Shown here: positions 49,901-61,900 of the stretch, piece after piece
Layout of the letters: each line of letters opens with the position of its first letter
Numbering within the stretch: the stretch's first letter is position 1
Position numbers and translations under genes: made by a program
The notes under the pieces: generated by a model
What the model was told of the DNA's origin: nothing
Seen by the model: the letters and a program-made list of their open reading frames with translations, nothing else
Database searches by the model: none
Origin: Ramazzottius varieornatus
Lineage: Eukaryota; Tardigrada; Eutardigrada; Parachela; Ramazzottiidae
DNA length: 64,000 bases
NCBI GenBank assembly: GCA_001949185.1
Contig: BDGG01000005.1
Location: 2,345,249 to 2,409,248, forward strand
Reading direction: 5' to 3'

Positions 49901-52900
49901 CAGAGTGCTAAGCCTTGCCGTCTGTCAATCTCTCCACCACGCATATCTGCCTTTTATAAGCTCGCTGGCTGTACCCGGACGTCCTTCGACGTAACACTCT
50001 TCGATCGCAACAAGGACGAGCCTATCTAGCTTCCTTTTCCCCCTGACTGTCGCAGACTTACTTTAGCCTCCTCTCTCTCTCTGCTGCCCAACATTAGCAC
50101 ACACGACCGACCAACGTGCTAGCCGTCTCTTGCTCTCGTTCGTCGTTCTTGACATTCTTCGCTCCCGTCATTAATTGTGCATGCTTTTCCTCCCTTCCAG
50201 CCACCATCCGGAACTCCACATATGGAACGAACGTTTGGAGGCATCTACTCGACCACTGTTACGCCTATCACGCATACCTTTTGCATCATCCTTCCGACTA
50301 TCCATCCGCCTTGCTTTCATCTCTTACATATTTTACAGGGTTTGATGGTTTCCTCAAGCGCCAGGAACACGCGCGTCCCGTGATTGCCGGACTTCGCCTC
50401 TGTTGGCTGCAGTTGGCTGTTGCCGGGCCAAATTGTGTCAAGACTACAATTGGTCCCCTTCAACCAGCTGTAGCCAACAGAGACACCTCAACCCATGCCG
50501 TCGGATGAGCGAACCGACGCTCCCCTCTCAACGACGAGACCTTCATCGGTGATGATCTTCCTGTGGAGCACCCATACGAGGATATCAACCCGACGTAAGA
50601 CACTCCTGCTTCTGCCCTTTTATTGACTGATTTTGTCATCATCATGGGATCATCAGGAGCATGCAGGTAAGTCGATACCCGAATTCATCTGGCCGCTCCT
50701 TCGATAATTCTCATGCTATATTGTGTCTAATTTGGAAGCTCGGCAAACGAACTCGACCAGATAATTTTCCGAAGTGGCGCACGCGTGCAGCTATTATAAC
50801 TGAAAACGCGCGCCACTTGGGAAACGATCCACTTTCCGATATTCCCGCAAACTTCAGTTTTCTGAAATTGATTTCAGGGACAATTTCATAAATACAGAGG
50901 ATAATTTTACAGTGAACTGAACGAGTGCAATAATGACCACTCGCTTCCTGCCGCGCCCTCGAATATTCTCAGCCGCTGTTCTTTTCTTTGGTCTAGAGTT
51001 TCAAGCCTATTACCGCACTTTGATTCCACGTGCATGTTCTTCCAGGAAGGACTCTACCGATCACGCAAAGTGAAGTCCTCCTTTCATCATACGGAGCTAA
51101 TTATACGAGTCAATCAACGTCGAAGGCATTTCTACCCACGGTTTACATTTAGTCTGACAAAGAATCCGTGCTCTCAGTAGAGTAACTCCTCGCAGCTGCG
51201 CCCATGTTATGCACGAGGGATTTTCTATGAAGCTCCATACTCTCTACGAAATGTGAACCAGACTCCTTTCAAAGACACCTCCCCTCAGTTCCACCTCCAC
51301 TTGGAAAGTTCGGCAGCAAATCGTCTGATTTTTCACATTCAGCTTACTGATGATTTTGCGTTCAGATGTTGTCGAACAATATTTCCGTTAGGGAACATCG
51401 TCATTCAGGCATTTCGCTACGACAAGTCGCATTTTCTGTGCCTGATGAGAAACCTTGATCATTTTCCTGCATTCTTCTCAATGACGCTTCCCTTAGTCGT
51501 CCCTAGATATCCTTCCCCTCCCATTATTCTTCTATTCTCAACTCATGGCCCATTATGTTCTCTGCTCTTACCTGGGATTGCCTCTGAGAGCAGCGTGATG
51601 GAGTGTGTTGAAGCCGTTGTTGTTGCATAAGGAGACGTCGGCGTTGTGTTCCAGGAGTAACGACAAAATCTCATCGCGCTTCTTGCTGACGGCGTCGTGC
51701 AGCGGTGTCTCGCCTTCGCTATCCTACCCAACAGAAAGACAAGCATCAGTTAATGCTACCCAGCAATGAAGATACAAGGAGATACTTGAAGGCTCGGATG
51801 AGCACCACACTGGAGGAGAGACCGTACGACGGCAGTATGGCCTTTATGGACGGCAATGTGGAGTGCCGTCTGCTTGCGATTATTCCGAGCGTTCAAATCG
51901 GCATTCCCCACTTTGGCCAACAACTCCACCACCATGCCGTCGTCGTTAAACGCCGCGTGATGGATGGCTCGGTCTCCATCCTTGTCCTGCAGAAAGATTC
52001 CCAATTAGTTCGGTTAAATTTTCGGCAGAAATAACAGCCCTCATGCATACTCGGCACACCTGCGTACAAGAACCCACACATTTGTCAATACTCAACATGT
52101 ATGCAGGTTGAGATTTTCTGATAACTTCACCGACAAAAGCATTACGATAATTGCCTTGCCATTTCTTTCACCATTCTATTCCACTCCAAATTTCGAAAAG
52201 GCAGGAAAATATCAAACTTGGAGATGAGTTAGAAGGTTCGGTCGGTTCGAGTCACCAGATCAACATGGTTGTATACAGTGACTTCCGCCTGTCTTTGTAA
52301 CTCATAAAAGATCGACAGAAATTCTTATGGACTTCTGCTTTAGGTCGTGTTCATTTAATCACCCTGGTAGGCTACCCACCCACGTGCCGCAATGTCGAGT
52401 CTACCGAAGCACGTGGGTGGGCAGTCTACTAGAGTGAATAAATGAGCACGGCCTTAATCTCAGGCTCGTCTGACTTGTGAGTTACATAAAGTTGTTCGAG
52501 GGACAACGAACCTCAGTTTCGACTTCAGCCTTGACCTTCAAGAGGACGCTCAGGACGTCAACATGCCCGTTTTGCGAAGCAGCCTGGACAGCTGTATGGC
52601 CGGAAAAGACGCCATTAACCTAGATAAGGGACAGAAACAAATTTTTCACGCTGCTTCCTGACAAGCATACAACTGCTACCGCCACTCTGGTGAGCAATAA
52701 AAGAGATATTTGGCACTTACGTCGACTTCGGGACGCTGTAACAGTTCTTCACACTTGCCACAGTCACCGGCAGCAGCCGCTTTGACAAGTTCCTCATGAA
52801 TGTCTCCACTAACTTGTGTTTCGTACAGCTGCTTCAGCAGAGCCTTCAGACGATCTAATAAGCAAAACAAAAAGAACCCAAACGTCAACAACACGGAAAA

Positions 52901-55044
52901 ACGCTCGAACGAACAAGCATGAGCCCAACCGGAAGTCAAATCCAATATTTGAAAAACTTGTAGAGCAGGCTTAGAAAAATTTCTGACTTACTATTGTTTG
53001 GTTATCTTATGGATCATTGATTTTCTGGCAATTCTAGCAGTCGTTCGTACCTTGATTTCCTGCTGCTTTCGTGCAAGCTAGCGGACTATAGGTCCACGAG
53101 GTTCCGCCAACTTCCACTTTGAGGTCGCCGTCCGCAAAGATCTGCTGGACGCGTCCAACCTTGCCCAAAGTCTGTAGAAGAACGAAGAAAGCATTGCTCA
53201 CTTTTGTCCATTGTGATGCCGTACAGAGTAGCGATTGTAGTGAACTTACTGGCAACATCGCATCGGCCCATTCGCCATGTCCACGCTGGAGCAGCTTGAT
53301 ACGTTCGACGTCTCGGGTAATCTCGACCACGTCACCAATTTGAAATCTACTGTAGGCATCACCCGCCTCGAGCTGAGACGGCGAGAGACTGTTCTCGTCG
53401 GCGCGGAATGGGTTGACTGGAGTTAGACAAGCTGGATTGAATGTCCATCTGTCAAATACAAGGAAGACATTGTTATGTACGGACCTCAAGCTTGGTACGA
53501 GTTCCTCTATTGGGTACTACCTACCTATTGCCGCTAGGATAAGACACCACAACGTCCTGGTCTTCGTCGATGCCAACAACAATACCAGTGGTCCCAAGAC
53601 ACTACGAGGCAAATTATAGTTAGTATAGCAAGGCATAATGCCGCCCGCAAATAGAAGGGAGGAGGTTGAAAAGGGTATTCAGATTACCTCGAACATGCCG
53701 TCTGTCCATCCTCCATGTCCATGCTGTAGACTCTGCACGATCTCCAGCTCCAGATCGACGTTGACTTGATCGTGAATAGAAAAGGTGTACGGTCCATTCC
53801 TTCCGGGTACTTGTTCACCGAGTAACGGCAGGTGATCTCGGTAGTACATGGGGCCTTTCCCTTCTTGCACATATTTCAAGTCGGACATTCCCTCAAAACC
53901 CACCCTAATGGCAACCCGAGCCGATTATCAAGATGTCTCCAAGTTGTCCTTGACTTGGCAAGCGAAGTAGACATTGATAGTTCTCTTGATTTACCTGTAA
54001 AGGTTTTTCACTCCACTCTCCCATATGATATAAGCTGCACTCCTCGGACTAGCTGCCGACCAGTCCTGGATCTCCGTTAGCTTTCCCCGCTTGCCATCAC
54101 CGCCGTCTTGGTCTTCCCACATCCAGTCATGGCCTAGGAATAGTCAGTTAACAGCACGAGACCAAAACACATACTCGCAGTAAGACTGTTTTTTCTACCT
54201 CGAACAACTCTCGCATTGGCAAATAAACCTTTGGATTTCTTCTTCTTTGCTTTCAACCGTGGTTCCAGTAAAACTCTTTCTGTTCCAGGAGCAGTAGTCC
54301 GATAAAATCGATGTCGAAGGTTGTGCTTGTCGCCGTGATAGCACAGCGAGCATAGATCGTAGTTGGCACATTCCGCACACTTCCATCTGATTCCGTAGAT
54401 CGGAGCTTGTCGACAAGAGTCGCACATGGATCCATCATGCTTCACACCTGGAGGAGAGCCGGAAATGACCCAAAGCATTCACCCACACAGTGACAACCGA
54501 CGAGACAACCCTTCAATCTGACAACCCTTCAATCTGACAACGCATGGCGTCATAAACGAGAACGGTTTACAACGTAAACATCAAGCCAAACCTTCCGGTC
54601 ATTTTGACATCATAGACCACTTCCGTCGCACACAACAGGCACTTATCCGTACTAGAGCAGACGATCCGGGACAGAAAATGTCTTAACTAACCTGTAGCAC
54701 TACTGTCGAATATCCTTAAATCAAATGCTCCAGCACAGCGGTAGTTCGCAGCCGTTCCGTTATCCCAAACAACCACGACACCTTCTGCAGATTCAAAGCT
54801 GCGGACAGTTCCAACATGACCATCTCCGCCGTCTTGATCTCCCCACTTCCAGTCCACTCCGCGCACCTGTAACGGCAACATCAACGCACCGTATAACATC
54901 AAGCTGTAACCAGACTTTGCTTACCACTCGTGTTCCAACTCCCTCATGTAAAGATCCAGGAGTTCGAGCGGACACTCCAGCGCGAGGAATAGTTGCGTTA
55001 CTGTTTGGAAACACCAACTGAGGTGGTGCAGGTGCCGCTTGCAT
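40968..55044 (-). CDS. MIB1: Mind bomb E3 ubiquitin ligase (MIB1 type), complete
   Basis: Ubiquitinates Delta/Jagged ligands so they are endocytosed and Notch is activated. Eighteen in-phase exons give 1028 residues (human MIB1 about 1006): 54925-55044, 54692-54866, 54199-54447, 53995-54133, 53688-53904, 53525-53601, 53250-53448, 53051-53171, 52721-52854, 52512-52619, 51786-51986, 51572-51723, 42557-42776, 42360-42488, 41996-42174, 41749-41911, 41456-41645 and 40968-41281. Domains: MIB/HERC2 (residues about 40-98), ZZ finger (about 100-155), second MIB/HERC2 (about 180-255), REP region (to about 475), ankyrin repeats (about 490-800), then three RINGs. The RINGs are [38 protein letters not shown] and the catalytic [18 protein letters not shown], ending [10 protein letters not shown]. 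The ankyrin block is split by an 8.8-kb intron. Confidence 0.96.
41342..41389. mobile_element. Palindromic intronic element, copy 10
   Basis: Arms cagtggcgcac and atgcgccacttg with ggtcgagttcttgt after the core. It lies in the MIB intron between the last two exons. Confidence 0.7.
42230..42278. mobile_element. Palindromic intronic element, copy 11
   Basis: Arms caggtggcgcac and atgcgccacttg, in a 185-nt MIB intron. Confidence 0.7.
44475..44605. mobile_element. Degenerate tandem palindromic elements, copy 12
   Basis: A worn core at 44475-44523 (atatggcgcatt to gtgtgcgcc), then a second right arm at 44585-44605 (ttgtgcgtcacttggg). Each is followed by aaagatctggtcg or close to it. MIB 8.8-kb intron. 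Confidence 0.5.
45458..45506. mobile_element. Palindromic intronic element, copy 13
   Basis: Arms gagtggcgcacc and agtgtgcgccat. MIB 8.8-kb intron. Confidence 0.6.
47519..47626. mobile_element. Tandem palindromic elements, copies 14-15
   Basis: A full core at 47521-47570 (ccagtggcgcac to gcgcgccacttgg) followed by a shortened one at 47594-47624 (ccaagtggcgcatc to gcgctacttgg). MIB 8.8-kb intron. Confidence 0.65.
50738..50830. mobile_element. Palindromic intronic element, copy 16
   Basis: Left outer arm gctcggcaaacgaactcgac leads into the core 50772-50820 (gaagtggcgcacg, cgcgcgccacttgg). MIB 8.8-kb intron. Confidence 0.7.
52346..52450. mobile_element. 105-bp foldback element with 42-bp arms
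   Basis: Arms 52346-52387 and 52409-52450 are reverse complements with six mismatches in 42, meeting around ccacccacgtgc and gcacgtgggtgg with a 21-nt loop. Sequence unrelated to the common palindromic family. It lies in a MIB intron (51987-52511). Confidence 0.7.
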
Positions 55045-55932
55045 TGTGTGCCAGCACGTTCAGATTCCCTCACGCTCTCCGCACATCATAAAATACAACT
55101 TGACAAAGATTAGAAACAGAGCATGCATAAGCTCCGACAGCTACAGCTGGAAAGTAAAAACTCAGCCGAAGCCTAAAGGTTAAAGCAGAGTGATGGTTTA
55201 AATTTAAACCCAAATAACTGAAATATAATGTAAAAAGGGACGTAGCAGATCGTTTACCTTGTCTACCTTGGTTAACGCAAGCGGCGTACAGCTAGTGAGA
55301 AATTCAATGTGAGAGTGCGCCACTTGACTCAACATGGCGATTTGGTACTGGTGACGTTAGAGCTGGTGACATCACTGCGTCAAAATTTGTTCGGGACCCC
55401 GGAGGAAATGTGGGAAAACGATTCGGAACACCGAAGTCAGCCATCCAGTCTCCAATAAAAAGTTGCAACCAACAGCCGCGGGCTATCAGCGAAGGTTGCG
55501 AACGACGCAATAGGACACCGAAAGTGAGGAACTACAGTAGCCGATGTGACAGCAGGCCGCACCCAGTTGATGGACACCCGCGAACAAGCCATCTTTATAA
55601 CGTCCTTACTTCTTAGCCCCGTAATCGTATATGTAGGGCATTGTATGGATCGCATGTGTGAACCGGCGGTTTTTTCCACTACGGACTACCACCGTACCAC
55701 GAGCTTGCCCTACGAATGGATTACACAACAACATAGCAATTAACAGATTATGCTGTACAAACACTGTTCTTGAGAAGAACTGCGAGCACGACAGCCGCGA
55801 GATACCGCTCAACAAAATATTAGTGCAAAGAGGAACTGTGCCGAGACTAAGTAACACATTCCAAAAAATTGCAAGCATTATGAATAAAAAACGATCTTAT
55901 CCATGGGCAGGATGAGCCAGTTCGGATGGGTT
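55045..55932. other. Intergenic region between tandem MIB and hnRNP genes
   Basis: 888 bp holding the MIB promoter and the hnRNP 3' flank. The only recognisable item is a worn palindromic element at 55278-55326. Confidence 0.5.
55278..55326. mobile_element. Palindromic element, copy 17 (intergenic)
   Basis: Worn left arm caagcggcgtac and intact right arm agtgcgccacttg. It is the only copy outside an intron, within about 280 nt upstream of the MIB start codon, so it could still be in a 5' UTR intron. Confidence 0.55.
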
Positions 55933-58391
55933 TTATCGGCGACCATAACTGGCTCCAGCTGGACCTCGGTTCGCGCCTTGTCCTCCTCCATACGCTCCTA
56001 CAAAAAGAAGTGAATTCCTACCTCAAGCTTCAAAGCTAAGGAAGGCTCACCTCTTGGAGGATATGGAGCTGATCGGGCAACGGAGCCACCACCACCCATG
56101 TTACTGGTGGAATAGCTGGATCTCATGGGTCCGCCACCGGTATAGCCCTCGTTAGGATAGCCACTGATGCCGCCGCCACCACCACCGCCATACGGTACAC
56201 TGCTGGGTTGCCGCCCGTAGTCACCGGCGTAGTTGGGATAAGCATCGTTAGAAGGTCGTCCTCCACCATACCCACCACCAGCTGGCATACCGTAGCCGCC
56301 ACCAGGAGCTCCGCCACCGCCATATGGTGCCGACGAACCTCCGCTCGGTCCCCAGCCACCATGACTGGATCCTCCGCTGCCTCGCGACCCATACTCACTG
56401 CCGTAGCTACCGCTTCCACCAGCCCCGTAACTGTCAGTGTAGCCGCGCGGACTGCTGCCTCTGCCACCATAACCTCCGCTCGAGTAGCGATCGCTTTCGC
56501 CATACTGACTGCGGTATCCGTCACTGCTGCCCATACTGGGCCGGTACCCGCCATCCCCGTTCCGCGATCGATCGTAGCCGCCATAATTAGCCCCTCGTGA
56601 GCCACCGCGGTCGTCAGCGCGGTAAGTGTCGCGCGCGTACGAGTCTCGACCGCTGCTACCACGGTAACTGTCCCGTCCGCCACTAGGGCCACCACTGGAA
56701 CGGTCAGGACCCGAGTCTCGGCCCATGTCTTCCTTGGACACGGCCTTCTGCACCTCCAGCCGGTTACCATTCAGCGAGTGGTTACGCATTACTGCAACCA
56801 AGCATCACAAATCAACTAGCGTATTCACTTTAAAGAGAAGACGTATGGACGTAGGCAAACAGACTCGACAGGATCGTCTTTGCCAAGTGGCGCGCACTTC
56901 AGCCAACAACACTAGAAACGTGCGCCACTTAGGGAGAACATCGTGTCGTTTCTCCAAGTGGCGCACGCTGGAAAACAATGTCGATCTCCCCATACTGCGT
57001 TGCTGGCGGGGTGTCGGTAAAGAGGTAACTTACAGATGAGCTTGTCGACCACATCATAGTCTTCGAAGGTGACAAAGGCGAAGCCTCGGCGCTTGGTTGT
57101 GCCTTTCTCGGTGATAATGTCGACGCTGGTTACGGTTCCATACTTGGAAAAGTAGTCTTTTAGCTCGCTTTCCTCGATACCTTCTCTAACTCCACCGACG
57201 AAAGCTTTACAAACGGTGGCTTGAGATCCTGGCTTCGTTGACATCTGCAAATCAGCAACACAACACCAGTGGACCAAAGTTCTTTCCGATATCTACTGTA
57301 GCCAAGTCCTTCTCCAACACACGTACCTCTCGTGGAATGGCTCGTTTAGGTTCGACCGTTCGCTCGTGAATGATGTGTGGCCGGTTTTTCTGGGCCTCAT
57401 CGACCATGTAGGCACGGCGATAGGTGACGAAGCCAAAGCAGCGCGACTTGCGGGTTTGCGGGTCAACCATGACCACCGAATCGACTATCTCTCCATATTT
57501 TCCAAAGTGCTCCCGCAAATCCGCTTCCGTGGTGTTGTACGTCAGGCCACCGATGAAGAGCTTCCTTAGCTGCTCCGGCTCGTCCCTTCCCTGTTAGTAG
57601 CAATTAGCAAATGAAATCAGAACGGTCACTCTGACACGGTAACTATCTCAGGAATAACTCATGGGACAGGGCACGCCTTGCTCTGTTTCCATTCACAGCG
57701 CGGAAACGGGCCTGTCCTGCGATCTTTTTTCCTGTTAGGCCCTGCCATCTTGCCTCAGAATATCACTTCACAAACCAATCACTCTTTCTTTCTGACTAGC
57801 TATGAACTTTTGAGTTATGACTACTATCATTCCGAATCACTATCTAAACTGAGAATGGGCATAATTACATCGTCATCCTGATTCTGATTCTGAGGGTTGG
57901 AATTCGAACTGGACGCTGCTGCTGATGCTGCTGCTGCTGCTGCTGATGCTGCTGAAGCTACGTTACTGGAACTGCTACCACTGGTCTCCGTTTTGAAACC
58001 ATTCTGTACAGATGGTGATGCTGTCGCTGCTGCTGTCGAAGAGGACTCTTGGTTATTCTCCACCTTAATGTTAGGTTCATGCTCTCCAGTTGAAGATAGG
58101 GCTCCTGCTCCTGCTGGCTTTGTGGAGTTATCATCTCCTGAGCCTACTGGCGCTGCTACCTTCGTATCTCGTTCATCAAGCTCCTGCTTCACAGTAAAAT
58201 CTGTAAAGTGATAATAACCACACTAATAACCCCGTATATCCGCTTTCAGCTACGGTAGGAAAATGTGGCATATGTTATAAGCAGCTTCTGCCTCAAAATG
58301 GCGTCCAGGACAAGAAAAGCATTTACTCACGGTCATGACCGCCATTCGCTGTCGCGGTATCTCCAGATGTTCCATTCGAAGAGTCCGCCAT
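55933..58391 (-). CDS. hnRNP A1/A2-type RNA-binding protein
   Basis: Nuclear RNA-binding protein of the hnRNP A/B class, acting in splicing and mRNA handling. Exons are 58331-58391, 57869-58200, 57327-57590, 57034-57244, 56051-56791 and 55933-55997, in phase, giving 557 residues. Residues 1-131 are an unusual leader ([20 protein letters not shown], then Ala/Ser runs). RRM1 has LRKLFIGGL and [10 protein letters not shown]2 has CKAFVGGV and [12 protein letters not shown]. The last 240 residues are Gly/Ser/Tyr/Arg-rich with RGG-like units. The joining donor of the leader exon (GAT|GTAATT) is needed to reach RRM1; reading through it instead gives the ending [13 protein letters not shown] and no RRMs. 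The gene is divergent from PIWI. Confidence 0.88.
56884..56970. mobile_element. Palindromic intronic elements, copies 18-19
   Basis: Core 56884-56931 (caagtggcgcgc to gtgcgccactta), preceded by actcgacaggatcgtctt. A half copy ccaagtggcgcacg follows at 56955-56968. Both are in the hnRNP intron 56792-57033. Confidence 0.7.
57914..57957. repeat. GCT/GCA trinucleotide tract coding poly-Ala
   Basis: Runs of gctgctgat units encoding the Ala/Ser stretch of the hnRNP leader on the minus strand. Probably length-variable between individuals. Confidence 0.75.
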
Positions 58392-58985
58392 CTCCGTCGA
58401 GTCCAACACCAATACTATTGTTGGAAGGAGCCACACAAGTCACAAGTGCACTGGAATGTTTAGCACTTCAAATGAAACGGACTCTAATCAAATCCGTCGA
58501 CGAAAATCGAAAATTCGAATTTCGAAATAATTATAACATTTCCGGTGGTTAGGTTAGGCACTTGAGCTGAGAGCACGCTCCGACCGACCAGAAACCATGC
58601 TGAGTCACAGTGTATCTTGGTTGGACCGAAAGTACGTTTGACCGATCGATCGATCCCCTGGTTTCGTGCAATTCGTGGCAAAACTATTTCCGTCCGCTCA
58701 CTTTTTAAAGAACGCAGAAGAGGAGCGGAGGCGGATGGCACAATTCCTGCGGGTATAAAACGCGAAGACTTTCTTTGTTTCGGTTTTGCAGTTTGTTTTT
58801 TTTTGTACTATTTCTTACAGGTTTTTCTCGGTTGAAGTTTTACCCTTCTTCTAACCCTGTTGACGAACACACATTTTGTTCTTTACTGACTGGCGAAGTT
58901 TCATACGTTGCTCTTTACAGGAAGGCTCGAACGAAAGGACTGAAGAGGTCCTACCCGACGGAAAGAAAGCTCGCGGAAATCCAAG
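58392..58985. promoter_or_regulatory. Divergent promoter region hnRNP / PIWI
   Basis: 594 bp between outward-facing start codons, so the two genes may share control elements. A TATA-like box facing PIWI lies at 58754-58760. Confidence 0.5.
58754..58760 (+). promoter_or_regulatory. TATA-like box for PIWI
   Basis: tataaaa in a GC-flanked context, about 225 nt before the PIWI ATG. A start site some 30 nt downstream would give a 5' UTR of about 200 nt. Confidence 0.4.
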
Positions 58986-61900
58986 ATGGCTCCAGTTCCA
59001 GACGACGTCGTCACCGAGATCCTTTCGGGAGCGAGCGAGAAGGTCAAACCTGAGGCTAATGAGACAGCCAAGACAAGTGTTGCAGCGCTTCCTGCCCCAG
59101 CTACTGCACCGGTCCCGGATGACGCCATGGAACGCGACGAGATGAATCCTGTTCCACCAGCAGGTACTGTAATGCCCGTTCTCCCCCAAGCTAAAGCTGT
59201 CTTGATGTTCCTTCACTCTGTCCGTCTGATTTCACGTTATCCCCGTGTGTTTCAGGTTCTTTTGGTGCGGCGAAAGCCAGGAAGACGGTTTACATCGACA
59301 GGTTCAAGATGCAGCGAACCCGTCCCGAGAACATGGAAGTCAAATGCGGTGAGTTTTCTCCCTTACTCAAGAACAAACCGAACCGGAAACAGCCATTTTG
59401 AAAATAGTTGCTCGGCTATGTGCACTCAAAACAGACCTGAGCCGCTTTAACGGGGTTCGGGCGACGCACTTACCGAAATTTACGAACTTCCTAATCGCTT
59501 TGTGTCATGACCGGATTCGTGTGCCGAAATGGGTTCGCGGAACAAAAAACCATTGTGTGAAGCTTCCGGGTTTCCCATGTTGGTCACGGGTCCTTCATTG
59601 TTTTGTTGTACTGCGTTATGTAGCTCTTCTTTCGTTTATAGGCACTGCCGGTAGGCCGATCAAATTGATCACGAACTATGTCCGGGTGGAAGTGAACACA
59701 ACCAAGCCGGAAGTGAAGGACGTCCTCCAGTACCGTGTGGACTTCACGCCTGGGACCGTGAACACTGGGCAGAAGTTCCGGCTGATGCGCCTGTTCGCTG
59801 ACAAGGTCGGTCTCCACAGAAATGACTATATCTTCGACCGGAGTAATATCCTGTACTGCGGAGCACCAGGCGGTGCAAAGATCGGCACGGTAGGAAGCAC
59901 AGTTTCCTCTCATCAACTAACTTGTTGGATTTATTTAATTTCTAATCTGCAACGTTGATTTGACCGTTGTAGGAATTCATCCATGAAGTATCGTTCGAAG
60001 GAATGGAAGTGACGATTCGTGTTGTTCGTGTGGCTACGCTGAGCCATGAGGAACCACAGGTCCTTGTTCAGATGAACACTCAGCTGAACAGGTAAATTAA
60101 TCTAATACTGTTCGTATTTCACCTCGGCCAACCAGCTCGACCGTTTTCCCAAGTGGCGCAGGCTTCCAGCCGGTATCACTGAAAACGTGCGCCACTTCGA
60201 TGAACTTTCTGGAGTTCGCTTTTCGTGCTTTCTGGTTGATCTAAACTATTCTAAATGTAAATTCGAGCCGCCAGACCGATTTGCGAATCTCGTTCTGACC
60301 TGGGTTATTTTTTTGCAGGTTTCAGGAAATGGATCTGGAAATGAAACGTGACCGTGATGCCTTCTTTGATCCCACCAAAGCGGTCTTCATCCGCCAAGGG
60401 TATAATCACTATTGTATTATTCTTCGTTCTTAAAAATTGGGATCCTGCTTTATGTTCTTAAACTCAGTAACTCGATAACAAAGTTACATTTTGTCTTTTT
60501 GCTAGGAATTTTGAGATCTGGCCAGGTTTCGAAACTTCGATTGGGGTGTACGATACACCACTGAAGGACCAGCCCTTGTTGATGAGCATCGATCCGAAGT
60601 TCCGTATCGTGAGGTAAGTTTCTTCCGGCTTCGTTCTGACACGGTGCTTTTTTCAAAACCTTCGATCTCCAGTACAGTAACTGGTTTTTATCTTCTTCTC
60701 TTCAGGAAGGAAACTGCACTGCAGTTCATGACGGTAGTCCTGCAAGGCGGACAGAGAGCTGGGAAAACCATGGAGCTTATCGAAGCGGAAGTCTTCAAGG
60801 CCATGAAAGGATCGGTCGTAGAGACATCGTAAGTTTTTGTTCTTGCTTGTTGGTCGTTCGACGGTTACATAGTTTAGACGACCGATTGTCTTGGATTGTG
60901 ATTCGTATGGACAGATTCGGATCGATGTTTTTCCAGGTACAACCACAAGTCTTACCGAGTAGAAGGGGTCAGGTTCAATGTGAACCCAGCCAGTATCTTT
61001 GAGGACAAGAAGTTCAACAAGGAGACGAAGGAGGAAATAGTGACAAGCCAAAGTTACGCAGACTACATCAAAGTGGTACGAACAACGACATCTTAATCCT
61101 AGTCATTGTTATTTTTTGTCAAGGTGGAAAGTAGCCAGCAGAAAGAAAATAGTTTACAGTCGCGTCTGGTATTTGATGATTTCTGTTCCTCCTCTCTAGC
61201 GCTACCACAAGACTACCTCGAACATGAAGCAGCCTATGCTGGTCGTCAAGCCGTCCAACAAAGCCATGCGGAGGCGCAAAGACGCTCCAGAGATACTGCT
61301 GATTCCTGAGCTTTGCCAGATGACCGGATACACCGACAAGATCAAGGGTGACTTCCAGATTATGAAGCAAGTAACTAATGTGACGAAGATGAGCGTTACT
61401 GACCGGATGAACAAGATCAACGAGTACATCAAGAAGCTGACAGGGTAAGTACCCACCCAAAATTCTTTACGTAGGCGTGTTTGCTCTGGAATATATTACT
61501 CGGTAGTCAATCCGTGTATTTATAGGCACCCAGCAGTCCAGGAACAGCTGGACGCTTGGGGAACCAAGTATCACTCGGAAATGATCAACCTTCCCGCTAG
61601 GCTTCTGAACCCACAAGTCATCGTTCAAGGAGGTGATCAGGTAAGGAAACACCCTGTAATTTGGTTGGCCCAAGTATTTCTCTGTTGCTCCCAATCAAAC
61701 AACTATGTGAGATCCCCGCCAACAAAATCGACAAGATCGTCTTTCCAGGTGGCGCATATCCGCAGCCAGTCATGGTGACAGCGGGCGGCAGTTTTACAAA
61801 CTCGACAAGATTGTTTCCTCAAGTGGCGCACGCCTTGAGCCTATAAAACCGAAAAAATGCGCCACTTAGTAAACGAGCTGTTCGTGTTTGTTTGTCCAAG

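Larger units (their letters stand above)
42777..51571 (-). other. 8.8-kb MIB intron
   Basis: It splits the codon of a serine in the ankyrin block (GNP|SAM-type junction) and is about 50 times longer than the other MIB introns. I find no nested gene. A frame at 43210-43524 (-) starting [17 protein letters not shown] is open for 104 codons but unrecognised. Several palindromic elements lie inside. Confidence 0.8.

Noticed and set aside
56123-56770. Other-frame ORFs over the Gly-rich hnRNP exon (both strands)
   Set aside because: These are frame shadows of a repetitive GGN-rich coding exon.
57897-58211. Ala-rich ORF on the plus strand
   Set aside because: It is the antisense of the hnRNP poly-Ala leader exon, which has good splice sites and joins RRM1.
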